A DNA stretch of 64,000 nt, from contig DATKTO010000018.1 of the NCBI GenBank assembly GCA_035531075.1, forward strand, positions 1 through 64,000, written 5' to 3'. Positions 25,182 through 34,664 of the stretch are shown one piece after another (within the stretch, counting starts at the first letter, position 1; every line of letters starts with the position of its first letter). The position numbers and the translations under genes are program-made. Below the pieces are notes generated by a model. The model was not told the origin of the DNA. It made no database searches and saw only the letters and a list, made by a program, of their open reading frames with translations. The DNA comes from 39-52-133 sp035531075. Its GTDB lineage: Bacteria > Pseudomonadota > Gammaproteobacteria > Burkholderiales > Gallionellaceae.

Positions 25182-25901
25182 ATGACTACTCCTGACAATC
25201 TGAAAGACCTGTTTACCCAAGCCAGCGGGATCGTTCTGCAGGCTTTTAGCAGCAGCAATTTTCAATCCGGCGCAGACCCTACGCCGACTCAATTAATTGA
25301 AGCGATCAATCAGTTCATTATCATTTATGAAAAACTGGGCAGCAAGTACGTTGAGAACAGCGTAATCAAGAAAGACAACATCAGCCAGATCGGGGAAGAT
25401 GCGATTAACTGTCTGAATGAGCTGGGCTCGTGGGCAGAACGTCTTGACTTGCCCAAAGAGAAGGCCGTGCTGGATGGGATCGCCCTCACTGCTGCGCGCT
25501 GGGTTATACGCCACCAGGGCGAAATACGCAGCCTTGAAGTGATCGTTAACATGCTCGCCGCCAAGGCAAATCATACCGGCGACAAGGACGAATTAACCGC
25601 ATTATTTGATGTAATGAATGAGGTGATCGAGCACACATCGCCCGAGCTTTCAAGCGATCCTGACAAGTCCGATCCCAACCGGCCCTGGCGCATGCTCAAC
25701 TTTAACTTTGCCATTGTCGCTACCCGCACGATGAACAAAGAATTGATGGTCAGGGCATTTGATACCCTGGGTCGCAATCTGCCGCAAGACTGCCCTCAGT
25801 TTTTTGAAGAAGGACTCATTCAGTCGGAGAAAGCTGAATATGGAGCAGAAGTAAAACCCATCATGACCGAGTACTTTAAAAAATGGGCTACTCTGCACTA
25901 A
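25182..25901 (+). CDS. Conserved cytosolic hypothetical protein
   Basis: A 239-residue, mainly helical acidic protein without signal peptide or membrane segment. It has an N-terminal helical pair (LKDLFTQASGIVLQAF; TQLIEAINQFIIIYEKLG) and a longer helical array with LTAARWVIRHQGEIRSLEVIVNMLAAKAN, suggestive of an alpha-solenoid/TPR-like fold without clear repeats. I do not recognise a named family. It stands alone, convergent with the HDOD gene with only 11 bp between stop codons, so transcripts may overlap. Confidence 0.75.
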   Translation: MTTPDNLKDLFTQASGIVLQAFSSSNFQSGADPTPTQLIEAINQFIIIYEKLGSKYVENSVIKKDNISQIGEDAINCLNELGSWAERLDLPKEKAVLDGIALTAARWVIRHQGEIRSLEVIVNMLAAKANHTGDKDELTALFDVMNEVIEHTSPELSSDPDKSDPNRPWRMLNFNFAIVATRTMNKELMVRAFDTLGRNLPQDCPQFFEEGLIQSEKAEYGAEVKPIMTEYFKKWATLH

Positions 25902-25912
25902 GTGAAGACGTT

Positions 25913-26812
25913 CTAGTCATATTTGGCCAAAACTGGCGCGCTTTCTTCATACAGACGTGCCAGCTGATCCTCGTTGATTTTAAGCAGTTGCATGCACACA
26001 TCTTTTGATTTCTGCCATTCAAACGACTTGCTCACCCCTGTGTGGTGTTGAAATATATGTTCTGCCAGTTGGGAAATCGCGATCAGACCGCGTGTCCCGG
26101 CTGGCAACTGGGTAGTGTCGTCATTTTTTAATATCGCATACTCGTGGTGCAGGCGAATTCCCGTCGTGATCTCTTCCGGAAGGTACCAGCTTTGAGCCAG
26201 TAGACTGCCGATTACAGCATGGTTTGTCGGGCATTGAACTTCTTCGGCATGGGTAAAGCTGAGCGTCTGCTCTGCATTCGCCTGTGCGAGCACATCATGG
26301 TAAAAGGGAAAGCGATTCAGCAATACCGCAATGCCGCAGTCGCGGAACAGGCCAAAAGTATAGGCGTCGCTTGCCTGCACTTTTACGCCGATATCAGGAT
26401 ATTGTGCCAGCCAGCCAGAGAGCCGGGCGATGCTTGCGGAGGCATCCCAAAAACGTTCCAGGGTCAGCGTTACCGGAAACAGCTTGCGCAGAATCAAGCC
26501 GGCAATGGCTCTACAGGCAACATTCAAACCCAGTACCATCAGCGCTTCATTGACCGAACGAACTCGCCCGTGAAAACCGAAATTGGGAGAGTTGGAAATT
26601 GAAATCAGACCACCTGCCAAAGCCACATCGGCACTGATAATACGTGCCAGCAGATTCAAGTCCGGCTCCTCCTTATCCATCTCAATGTGGACGCGATCGA
26701 GAATAGCGGGGCGCGCAGGAATTCCGCTATCGGCAAGCGTACTCTGAAGCAAACCCTCGACCCGTTTGGAAGAGGAGAATTCAGGCACGGTGCCGTGATT
26801 AACCAAGTTCAT
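25913..26812 (-). CDS. HDOD-domain signalling protein
   Basis: A 299-residue protein consisting mainly of an HDOD domain, a catalytically inactive relative of HD phosphohydrolases used as a signalling scaffold. Typical helices: DLNLLARIISADVALAGGLISISNSPNFG, VRSVNEALMVLGLNVACRAIAGL. There is no HD metal pair. The start at 26812 overlaps the upstream stop by ATGA and has AGGGAG 5 nt before it, so it is translationally coupled to the GGDEF-EAL gene. HDOD proteins commonly accompany c-di-GMP proteins in motility or biofilm control; the target is unknown. Confidence 0.88.
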   Translation of the reverse strand: MNLVNHGTVPEFSSSKRVEGLLQSTLADSGIPARPAILDRVHIEMDKEEPDLNLLARIISADVALAGGLISISNSPNFGFHGRVRSVNEALMVLGLNVACRAIAGLILRKLFPVTLTLERFWDASASIARLSGWLAQYPDIGVKVQASDAYTFGLFRDCGIAVLLNRFPFYHDVLAQANAEQTLSFTHAEEVQCPTNHAVIGSLLAQSWYLPEEITTGIRLHHEYAILKNDDTTQLPAGTRGLIAISQLAEHIFQHHTGVSKSFEWQKSKDVCMQLLKINEDQLARLYEESAPVLAKYD

Positions 26813-28110
26813 GCATGCTCCCTGTCCGTAAGCCATGATGAAAGGGCGTCGGAATCCATAGGCCTCGCATAATAGTATCCCTGTATGCCATCCACACCCA
26901 AATCTCTCAAGGCTTCCATCTGCTCCTTGGTCTCCACGCCTTCGGCAATCACTGCCATGCCCAGATCTTTGCCCATTTGCACCATGGCCTTGACAACTGA
27001 CAAGGAGCGGCGGTCTTCGGGCAGCGTTGCGGTAAATGCACGTCCCAGCTTCAGCTTGGTTGCGGGAATGTCCTTGAGATTGGCAAGACGGGAATAGCCG
27101 CTGCCAAAATTATCAATCGCCAAACTGACCCCAATCTCGCGAGCGTTGCGCAGATTGGTTTGAATGGTATGCGAAGCTTCCATAATCAGCGACTCGGACA
27201 GTTCCAGTTCGATCAATCCAGGTTCAACATCGGCAAGAATAATCGCTGCATGCAGCGCCTGGGCAAATCTGGCATCCGCCAATTGACCGCGCGAAACATT
27301 GATTGAGATCCTGGTGCGCAGACCGGACTTGCTCAAATGAAGCGCCTCGCGCGTTCCTTGCAGCAAACTCCACTCACCCAAGGGAACGATTAGTCCGCTC
27401 TTTTCGGCTACCGGAAAAAATCTTGCGGGAGGGATATTTTTGCCATTTACCGTACAGCGCATCAAACCTTCTACCGACAGGACGTTGCCGTTAAATCCAA
27501 GTATCGGCTGATAGTACAACTGAAGCCCGCCGCTTTCCAGCGCCGTATTCAGCAAATATTCAACTTCCAGATCCTCTCGCGCCAAAATAATACCCATATG
27601 GCTGGGAACCAGCTCGTTGCCGGATATAACATAACGGTTTCCGCCTTCTTTTTTGGCGGTAATTTTTGACCAGTCGGCACGCTCAAGGAGCTCTGCAGCA
27701 CTTTCTTCCGGCTCCAGCATCGCAATTCCCATGCTGGCGGTAAGCCGTATCCGGAATTCACCCATGGTCAACGGAGGCGCGATTGCCATCAGCAATTCAG
27801 CCCCCAGTTTTTCTGCATCCTCAATATCGAGATTGGCGGCAAGACAGACAAACTCATCCGCGCCTACGCGGCCGATTTTTGCCTTTCCTTTGGTCTGCTC
27901 CCTGATGCGATCCGCAACCAGGGAGATAACATTATCGCCACCATCATATCCAAAAGATTCATTAATCTGCTTGAACCGGTCAAGATCAATCCACAGCACA
28001 GCCAGGGACTCGCCGCTTTCCCCGATTTTATCAACCATGTCCGAGGCCAATTGCAGGCAGCTTAAACGGTCGAGGAATCCTGTACTTGAATCGATTTGAG
28101 TGTCTTGCAT
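26809..28110 (-). CDS. GGDEF-EAL protein with degenerate catalytic motifs
   Basis: A 433-residue cytosolic protein: GGDEF domain (about 12-170) and EAL domain (about 185-430). The cyclase motif reads GADEF, not GGDEF. The phosphodiesterase domain keeps the Glu of EAL (here EGL), the Asn of INVS, the Glu of LELSES and AEGVET, but the usual DDFGTG reads DNFGSG, and the KIDRSF segment reads KLGRAF. Loss of these metal-site and catalytic-loop residues suggests weak or no enzyme activity and a role as a c-di-GMP or GTP sensor. The start is uncertain: ATG 28110 has GGGGA about 10 nt upstream; a GTG at 28182 and an ATG at 28131 are alternatives. It forms an operon with the HDOD gene. Confidence 0.88.
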   Translation of the reverse strand: MQDTQIDSSTGFLDRLSCLQLASDMVDKIGESGESLAVLWIDLDRFKQINESFGYDGGDNVISLVADRIREQTKGKAKIGRVGADEFVCLAANLDIEDAEKLGAELLMAIAPPLTMGEFRIRLTASMGIAMLEPEESAAELLERADWSKITAKKEGGNRYVISGNELVPSHMGIILAREDLEVEYLLNTALESGGLQLYYQPILGFNGNVLSVEGLMRCTVNGKNIPPARFFPVAEKSGLIVPLGEWSLLQGTREALHLSKSGLRTRISINVSRGQLADARFAQALHAAIILADVEPGLIELELSESLIMEASHTIQTNLRNAREIGVSLAIDNFGSGYSRLANLKDIPATKLKLGRAFTATLPEDRRSLSVVKAMVQMGKDLGMAVIAEGVETKEQMEALRDLGVDGIQGYYYARPMDSDALSSWLTDREHA

Positions 28111-28532
28111 ATTATTTTTATCCCCGAACATTTTGGTGCGGCAATCGCTTAAATTACGTTTTTCGTAAGAGTTCTCGCGCACGCATAATATAATATTTTT
28201 CTAATATTTATTTATACTACAAAGTCTTATAGTACATAAGCTCGTCGTTTTTTGCTCAACTGTTTTCGTGTTTTTGCAGCGTGGTTCAAAGCCTGACCCG
28301 TACGGCACCAATTTTCCGACCACCAGCTTTTAAGGATAACATTATGAAACCCCATCGCTGGCGGGGATATAGGCTACATAAAGCGCGCTATTCCCCCATT
28401 ATGACCGGGACGGTAGCTGGCACAGGTTGGGGCATGTTGCGCCCGATAGGCACCGGATATCACTTATACTGCCGACATGAGTGACGTTGCACACCCAATT
28501 ACTGTAAATCCCAACATAGTTTCACCCCCGAC
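28111..28532. other. Intergenic region upstream of rsuA and the GGDEF-EAL gene
   Basis: A divergent gap; 28180-28250 is markedly AT-rich and probably holds the leftward promoter. A 46-codon frame at 28344-28484 has AAGGA 8 nt before its ATG and encodes an Arg/Gly/Tyr-rich peptide; support is weak and I do not call it as a gene. Confidence 0.35.
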
Positions 28533-29255
28533 ATGAGCAAGCAACCCCTCGACCGCATTCTGCAATCGCAAGGCTTCGGCACCCGCAAGTGGTGCCGCGA
28601 ACTGATCGAAGACGGCGATGTAAGCATCAACGGCGTGACCATCACCGACAGTCACGCCGGCATCGAAACCGATGGCCTCGAATTCAGCGTATTCGGCGAA
28701 GCCCACCGTTACCGTGCGCATCTGTATATCGCGCTGAACAAGCCCGTCGACTACGAATGCTCGCGCAAACCCAGCCACCATCCCGGCGTGCTCAGCCTGC
28801 TGCCCGAACAATTCGCGCGCCGCGACGTGCAACCGGTGGGCCGCCTCGATCACGACACCACCGGCCTGCTGCTGATGTCCGACGACGGCGCATTCATCCA
28901 CGCGCAATCCTCACCCAAGCGCCATATTCCCAAAGTATATGTCGCCACCACCCAGGAAGCCGTCACACCGGAACTGGTGGCCAAGCTGCTGAGCGGCGTA
29001 AAACTGAACGACGAACCTGCCCCCCTGGCAGCGCTGACCTGCCGCATGGCCGACACGCATCAAATTGAAATCGTGCTGGAACAGGGAAAATATCATCAGG
29101 TGAAGCGCATGCTGGCGGCCACAGGCAACCACTGCACGGCATTGCGCCGCTCGCAGATAGGCAGACTAAAACTCGATGAACTGGGATTAACTGAAGGCGA
29201 ATGGCGCTATCTGGACGAGGCGCAACTGGCGCTACTCACCCCTCAAAGCAATTGA
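28533..29255 (+). CDS. rsuA: 16S rRNA pseudouridine synthase, RsuA family
   Basis: A 240-residue enzyme that isomerises a uridine in small-subunit rRNA (U516 in E. coli). The S4 RNA-binding domain is at about 3-60 (LDRILQSQGFGTRKWCRELIEDGDVSING), and the catalytic domain has VGRLDHDTTGLLLMSDDG with the essential Asp of the RLD motif. RsuA is favoured over RluB/RluE by length and the compact S4 plus catalytic layout; the exact target uridine is not provable here. No strong ribosome site precedes the ATG. Confidence 0.88.
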   Translation: MSKQPLDRILQSQGFGTRKWCRELIEDGDVSINGVTITDSHAGIETDGLEFSVFGEAHRYRAHLYIALNKPVDYECSRKPSHHPGVLSLLPEQFARRDVQPVGRLDHDTTGLLLMSDDGAFIHAQSSPKRHIPKVYVATTQEAVTPELVAKLLSGVKLNDEPAPLAALTCRMADTHQIEIVLEQGKYHQVKRMLAATGNHCTALRRSQIGRLKLDELGLTEGEWRYLDEAQLALLTPQSN

Positions 29256-29463
29256 TTTTCGGCCGCGGGTGCGCATGGCAAGCCCCGGGCATTACTTTAC
29301 ATGCACATAACGGCAATCTGCATGTCGAACAAGAGCGGCAATCAGCACAGAAAAGTACACCAGCGCAGGCGCTGGAATTGGCGTGATTGCTGAGGTTTCA
29401 GCATCAACAATTATTGTAGTGTGCGATGCCGGAAGTTCAGCGTGATAGCCAATATCAGAGGCA

Positions 29464-29718
29464 TCAGTGTACACGCTGCCAAATCAGTACGCCGTCCTTC
29501 CATACCTCCTTGACCCGATGATAAGGCACGCTATGCGCCACGCCCTCCTCGTCCGTCAGCTCGAAGCTGAAATGGCTGTCCCCATCCTGATGCACTGCTG
29601 CAAGCGGCACATACACCAGTTCATCGCTGATCCGGTCATAGTAGCCAAGCTTGAATTGGCCGCTCCCGAATTCCGGGTCCCAATGGATGCGGCTCAGCAA
29701 CTCGTGTAGCGGAATCAT
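29464..29718 (-). CDS. DUF504 (UPF0248) family protein
   Basis: An 84-residue cytosolic protein matching DUF504: IPLHELLSRIHWDPEFG, FKLGYYDRISDELVYVPL, and the ending VPYHRVKEVWKDGVLIWQR. It is a compact alpha/beta domain that occurs alone or fused to RNA/nucleotide-related proteins in archaea and some bacteria. Function is not known. The start at 29718 is chosen by family fit and a GGGG stretch upstream; an extension of ten codons is possible. It follows the TPR gene start by 11 bp in reverse order, i.e. lies upstream of no coupled gene of known link. Confidence 0.82.
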   Translation of the reverse strand: MIPLHELLSRIHWDPEFGSGQFKLGYYDRISDELVYVPLAAVHQDGDSHFSFELTDEEGVAHSVPYHRVKEVWKDGVLIWQRVH

Positions 29719-29758
29719 GGGTACACCCCGCACAGGGTAATGATGCAACCCGCCATGA

Positions 29759-31039
29759 TTATTTTTTATTCAGCAGGCGGAAGTTGGCAATTGCCTGTTT
29801 TACCGCATTTCGCAGTTCAGGCTCTTCCGCATCGCTATATCGCTGGATGATTACATCATAAACAGCGGCCTCGTCATCCTTCCTGCCCATCTTTCCAAAC
29901 ACACTGCCTTTATTTAATAGCGCATTGGCCACCTGTTCGCGCAATTCCACCTGTTCCGCATCACCGTAACGCCTCACCACTTCGTCGCAGACGGAAATGG
30001 CTTCCACGTTCCGATTATTCTGGCCCAGCCTGATGCACTTATTAACCAGCGCCTTCGCCACCATCCTCTGCAAGGCTGCGTCTGTCGCGTCACCGTAGCG
30101 TTTCAGCATATCATCGTAGACCGCGAGTTCGTCCGCAAGCTGATTGGCTTCGCGGTACGCCAGCCCCTTGTTTAGCATGGCTTTTGCCACCACCTCGCGT
30201 ATCAGGATATCCGGCATATCGCCATAGAGCATAATCACGGTATCGTAGAGTGCGATGGCCTCCGTGAGTCGGCTCAACCTGGCGTAAGCGAGGCCCTTGA
30301 ATCCCAGTGCTATTGCGTTCAGCAGCGGATCACTGGTGATTTTTTCAGCCCTGGTAAAATTGTCGGCCGCAACCTCATACTTCTCCACCCCAAAAGCGTG
30401 CACCCCCAGGACAAACCAGTCTTCGAACAGATATTCTCTGGGCAGCTTGAACTCAAGAGCCTTGGCTGCCTTATCCAGCGTTTCCATCTGTTCGGCAGTC
30501 AGCGGAATATCACCAACGAGTGTGCGTGACGCCAGATCCTGCTGCGCCTTGCGTTGCACCAGGCCGCCAAGCACGTAGCCTTTGGTTTTGCGGAGTTCCT
30601 CCAGCGCCTGTGCAAGCTCCGGCCTGATGGACGCCTCCATCTTTTCTGCCATGCGTTTTTGTCTTTCCTCATCCAGCCGGGTGCTGATGATCGCTTCCGT
30701 TTGCGCCTCAAATTCCTTGCGCGTCGCCGCCTTGCCCGTTCGCAATGTCTTCCTGACAAAGCGAAAACCGAGGACCACGCCGAGCCCCGTCATGAGCACG
30801 CTGAAGCCTGCCAGGTAAAAGGCGAGCACACCGATATGCTGCTCCTGTTGCGCCAGACGTTCCGTGAGGAGATCGAGTTTTTGCTGCTGCAGTTTGATGT
30901 AGCCTGCATTGTCGGCAGCCTGCTGCGCGGCAGGTGCGGCGCTTTCCTGCACAACGGCCGGCTTGGGCGCGGCAAACAGCGGCAAGGCAGAGAGCTGCAC
31001 CGCACAAAAAATGACTATCACACAATTTTTCACGATCAC
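29759..31039 (-). CDS. Membrane-anchored TPR protein
   Basis: A 426-residue protein: signal-like segment (1-23), a Gln-rich coiled coil (about 45-68), a membrane helix (FYLAGFSVLMTGLGVVLGFRF, about 73-95), a charged helical linker and then a TPR-type array (about 195-420). The last repeats are nearly identical, around 40-43 residues long, with the pattern LxNKGxxxGxxxRxxEAxxxYDxxxxRYGDA. Such arrays bind protein partners. The first hydrophobic segment makes the coiled coil periplasmic and the TPR part probably cytosolic; topology is inference. No enzymatic domain. Partner unknown. Confidence 0.82.
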   Translation of the reverse strand: MIVKNCVIVIFCAVQLSALPLFAAPKPAVVQESAAPAAQQAADNAGYIKLQQQKLDLLTERLAQQEQHIGVLAFYLAGFSVLMTGLGVVLGFRFVRKTLRTGKAATRKEFEAQTEAIISTRLDEERQKRMAEKMEASIRPELAQALEELRKTKGYVLGGLVQRKAQQDLASRTLVGDIPLTAEQMETLDKAAKALEFKLPREYLFEDWFVLGVHAFGVEKYEVAADNFTRAEKITSDPLLNAIALGFKGLAYARLSRLTEAIALYDTVIMLYGDMPDILIREVVAKAMLNKGLAYREANQLADELAVYDDMLKRYGDATDAALQRMVAKALVNKCIRLGQNNRNVEAISVCDEVVRRYGDAEQVELREQVANALLNKGSVFGKMGRKDDEAAVYDVIIQRYSDAEEPELRNAVKQAIANFRLLNKK

Positions 31040-31207
31040 ACCTCATCGCCCGGTCACTGCATGTTTTCTGCCGTGTGTTTTGGAGAGTGGACGTCGAAGT
31101 GCCTTCCCCTGGAATTCGCCTTCGACCACTGCTAAAAAGATGTGGGGGCGACAGGGGGCAAGATCAAGCGATCATACAAGAGGGGAATTTCAAGGACTAC
31201 TTCTGTT

Positions 31208-32104
31208 TCACAAGCCCATCAGCAGCAGCCATAGCGGCAGCGTGAGTGCGGACAGCATCGTGCTCAGCATGATTTGCGCGGCGATCGTGTCGCCGTCGCC
31301 GCCCATGCGTTTCGCCAGCACATAGGCCACGGTCGAGACCGGCAACGCCGCCATCAGCACCGCAATGTGGAAATACACGCCGCCCAGCCCGAAGACCCGC
31401 GCCAGACCCCATGCGATGGCCGGCAACAGCAGCAGCTTCACCGTCACGCCATACCACAGCGTGCCGGGCTGGCTGTGCAGCCCCTGCAAGCGCAGACCTG
31501 CCCCCACCGCAATCAGGCCCATCGGCAGCGAAGCCTGTGCCAACAAGCTGAGCGTGGTGTCGAGCAGCGTCGGCAAGAGAATACCGGCCAGACTGACGGC
31601 GATGCCGCCTGCGGTGGCCATGATCAGCGGGTTGAGCAATATTTCCTTCAGCCAGTGGCTCTCGCTGTGGCGTGCCAGCATCAGCACCGATGCCACGTTG
31701 GCGACAGGCACCATGAAACCCATCAGCAAGCCGATGGCGGCGAGCCCCGCCTGGCCATGCAGGCCACCGGCAATGGCGAGACCGACATAGCTGTTGAAGC
31801 GAAATGACGACTGGAAGGTTGCCGAAAACACCTTGGACGGCGCATGAAACAGATATTTCGCAACATAGCCCAGCGCGATGCCGCAAAATATATATAGCGT
31901 CGCGACGATCAGCATCGGCGTCGCCGCACCGAAGTCGATCTTGAAATGCGACAGGGTATTAAACAGCAGTGCAGGAAAGAACACGTAGTAGATCAAGCGG
32001 TCCAGCTGCGGCCAGAAATCTTCACGCAGACCAAACCAGCGGCGCATCGCAACACCAAGCAAGATCAGCAGGAAGATCGGGATAATGGTTTGCGCAACGA
32101 ACAT
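31208..32104 (-). CDS. AEC-family transporter (auxin efflux carrier-like)
   Basis: A 298-residue inner-membrane protein with about ten hydrophobic segments, starting FVAQTIIPIFLLILLGVAMRR and containing FPALLFNTL and an internal LMATAGGIAVSLAGI segment typical of the AEC/Mem_trans family. Members export or take up organic acids such as malate or malonate. Substrate unknown. It lies between two unrelated genes (TPR protein and Nramp) with 80-170 bp gaps, so it is probably a single unit. Confidence 0.9.
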   Translation of the reverse strand: MFVAQTIIPIFLLILLGVAMRRWFGLREDFWPQLDRLIYYVFFPALLFNTLSHFKIDFGAATPMLIVATLYIFCGIALGYVAKYLFHAPSKVFSATFQSSFRFNSYVGLAIAGGLHGQAGLAAIGLLMGFMVPVANVASVLMLARHSESHWLKEILLNPLIMATAGGIAVSLAGILLPTLLDTTLSLLAQASLPMGLIAVGAGLRLQGLHSQPGTLWYGVTVKLLLLPAIAWGLARVFGLGGVYFHIAVLMAALPVSTVAYVLAKRMGGDGDTIAAQIMLSTMLSALTLPLWLLLMGL

Positions 32105-32186
32105 GTTGATTAGTACCCCAAAGTTTCATGCGTTAGACGGAGACAGACCGAGCTAGCCGTTTGCGCCCCTGGTGAGCCGCGCGGGT

Positions 32187-33443
32187 TTAATTTCTAATCA
32201 TTAATACCAGCATGGAAACGGCACATGCAGCCATCACAACAGCCGCTAATCTGCCCAGAAAAAGCAACCTGCCCTTGATGACAAATTCTCCAAGCACTCT
32301 CGGCAAGCCCGCCATCCAGAGAATAAGAAACAACAGCGGCACTGCAACGATGCCATTGACAATCGCGCTCCAGTACAAGGCTTTGATCGGATCGATTGGT
32401 GTGAAATCAAGGGCGGCCCCTACAAGCGTAGCAACCGCAATCACCGCATAAAAGGTGCGCGCTTCCGCAGGTTGAAGTGATAATCCGCTTGGGTGTTCAA
32501 GTGACTCGGCAACAGCATACGCCGCAGAACCAGCCAGCACAGGCACGGCCAGCATGCCGCTGCCAATAATTCCCAGCGCAAACAATACAAATGCAAATGG
32601 CCCGACTATTGGCCTCAGTGCTTCAGCCGCCTGGCTGGAAGATTGAATATCAGTTACGCCTGAAACATGCAGTGTCACTGCCGTAGTAAGCATGATAAAA
32701 AAGGCAATAAAGATTGAAACGCCCATGCCGAATGCCGTGTCATGACGTACCCGATGCAGTTCTTTCGATAGCTCCCTCGTTGTTTCTGCATTGGACATCC
32801 GTATCACCTTGCGTTCTTCTATCTCATGCGCTGTCTGCCAAAAAAACAGATAGGGGCTGATAGTTGTACCAAAAATAGCGACGATCATGCTGACATATTG
32901 CGGGGTCCACTGCAGTTGAGGAAAAACTGCAGTGTATAAAACTTCCTTCCATGGAATGTTTACCGTAAAAATAATGCCCGCATAGGCAAGCAGTGAAAGC
33001 GTCAGCCATTTCAATACGCCGATGTAGCGTTGATAAGGAATCTTGATTTGCAGGAAAGCACACAGTAGCCCGGCTGCCAGCGAATACAGATGCTGGGGGC
33101 CGCCAATCACCAGCTGTACCGCATCGCCGATCGCCGCCAGGTCTGCCGCAATGTTGAGTGTATTGGCCACCAACAAGGCGCCCACCACCGCCAGCAACAC
33201 CGGGCGCGGCAATATGCTGTGCAGATTGGCAGCAAGACCACGATCCGTCACCACGCCAATGCGCGCACAAATAACCTGCACCGCAACCACCAAAGGCCAC
33301 GCAAACAGCACGCTCCAGAGGCCTTGCAGGCCCAGTTGCGCACCGGCTTGAGAATAGGTTGCAATCCCGCTGGGGTCATCGTCGGCTGCGCCCGTAACCA
33401 GGCCCGGGCCTACCCGTCGCAGCACTCCTGGAATTCTCAGCAT
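32187..33443 (-). CDS. Nramp-family metal transporter, variant motifs
   Basis: A 418-residue inner-membrane protein of the Nramp fold with about 11 hydrophobic segments. The helix-1 motif is DPSG (residues 23-26) instead of the DPGN of manganese/iron Nramps, and the helix-6 region reads GTTISPYLFFWQ, lacking the Met of the classical MPH motif. This matches a divergent branch often annotated only as divalent metal or Nramp-related; whether it carries Mn, Fe or Mg cannot be said. The start at ATG 33443 is preferred over a GTG 15 codons upstream because the Nramp domain begins at once. No nearby metal regulator. Confidence 0.85.
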   Translation of the reverse strand: MLRIPGVLRRVGPGLVTGAADDDPSGIATYSQAGAQLGLQGLWSVLFAWPLVVAVQVICARIGVVTDRGLAANLHSILPRPVLLAVVGALLVANTLNIAADLAAIGDAVQLVIGGPQHLYSLAAGLLCAFLQIKIPYQRYIGVLKWLTLSLLAYAGIIFTVNIPWKEVLYTAVFPQLQWTPQYVSMIVAIFGTTISPYLFFWQTAHEIEERKVIRMSNAETTRELSKELHRVRHDTAFGMGVSIFIAFFIMLTTAVTLHVSGVTDIQSSSQAAEALRPIVGPFAFVLFALGIIGSGMLAVPVLAGSAAYAVAESLEHPSGLSLQPAEARTFYAVIAVATLVGAALDFTPIDPIKALYWSAIVNGIVAVPLLFLILWMAGLPRVLGEFVIKGRLLFLGRLAAVVMAACAVSMLVLMIRN

Positions 33444-33617
33444 AAATTTTCGGCCAGTGCATCGGCGATAAGCTGATGCACAACACAATTTTTCGAGTCT
33501 GCGCGAAATGGCAGCGGTATTTTTTTCGCTCCAGGGCGGGTGTTAATCGTCTTCATATCAATTCAATTTGTGGAGATTGCGGTATAAAATCACGGCCCGA
33601 CAACTTTGCGATTATAG

Positions 33618-34568
33618 TCACTTTAAGGAAATCTGTTCTATCCGATAACCGCGCTTTTCCAAGAGCCCGGGTAAGCCCAACGCGCCAAACATATGCAAGC
33701 TGCCCACTGCGGCGAACACCCGTTTTCCGCTCTGATGCAGCGCGTCGATATGCTCTGCCAATGCGGTGTTGCGCTCATCCAGTGCGCGTTTCATCATCTC
33801 ACGCTCCATCTCGGTATTGAGGCATTCACACCAGTCGTTAAAGCGTGTCATCTCGGCATAGTCAGCATCGGCCCATACCTGGGCGATACGCTTTAGCATC
33901 CTGAGCGAGCGGCCTGTTTCCAGCTCGTCCAGACTATCCTGAACGAAGGAAATGGTTTCCTGTTGATTTTGCATTTGCAGCAGATGCAACTGCATCTCCG
34001 GCGTCTCCAGCGACACCATGTTCTTCTTCGCAGCGTGCCCTATTCCGGCCAGCACACCATCAATCGCATACCCAGCCTCAAGCCCTGCCCTGCGCCCCAC
34101 CATCATGGTCACCGTGGTGACCTGCATTTCAGGCGAGAAATTGGCAATAGACTCATAAGGTACGCATACTGCTTCTGCCTGTTGCCGCATGCGTTTTAGC
34201 AACGGCTCGGGCAGCGGCTCACCCTGCAGCGTCGCCACACCCCTGGCCATGCGGCCCTGAATATCCGCATCCAGCAGATCCAGCTCAAGCGCAACGGTAT
34301 CTGTTGCCTGCAAAGCCCGGCTTACATTTGGGCCGGGAAACATCCACTCAAACTTCGCCACATGTATCGTTCCGTACAGATATGACGTGCGCCCGTCCTT
34401 GCTGATGCGCCACAGAAAACCGTGGTCGTGCGCGTTGCGCATGCCGGCTTGAATCATCTCGGGTGTGGGTTGTGCGAGGGCGGGGGGGCAAGCTGTCTCG
34501 GCAGCACAGGCAGGCAGCGCAACGGCAAGCAACAACAGAAGCAGGGCTAAACAAATTGTCTTGAGCAT
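33618..34568 (-). CDS. TraB/GumN family exported protein
   Basis: A 316-residue protein with a signal peptide (about 1-22, ALPACAAE; the Cys context is weakly lipobox-like). The mature part has the family hallmark SYLYGTIHVAK (GxxH) near the N-terminus, the central helical bundle (AIDGVLAGIGHAAKKN) and the C-terminal FAAVGSLHMFGALGLPGLLEKRGY with the second G-x-x-H (GSLH). This is the TraB/PrgY/GumN fold, suspected to be metal-dependent hydrolase-like. The substrate in free-living bacteria is unknown. Single gene. Confidence 0.9.
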   Translation of the reverse strand: MLKTICLALLLLLLAVALPACAAETACPPALAQPTPEMIQAGMRNAHDHGFLWRISKDGRTSYLYGTIHVAKFEWMFPGPNVSRALQATDTVALELDLLDADIQGRMARGVATLQGEPLPEPLLKRMRQQAEAVCVPYESIANFSPEMQVTTVTMMVGRRAGLEAGYAIDGVLAGIGHAAKKNMVSLETPEMQLHLLQMQNQQETISFVQDSLDELETGRSLRMLKRIAQVWADADYAEMTRFNDWCECLNTEMEREMMKRALDERNTALAEHIDALHQSGKRVFAAVGSLHMFGALGLPGLLEKRGYRIEQISLK

Positions 34569-34664
34569 AGCGGTACGGGGTGAAAGATGAGTCAGCCCAA
34601 ATGAGCAGGCGTAATTATAGGAGCGTGGCCGGAAAAATGATGGCCGTCTTGAATAACCAAGGAA

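Noticed and set aside
28344..28484. 46-codon frame with a modest ribosome site upstream of rsuA
   Set aside because: Too short, low support, no homologue recalled.
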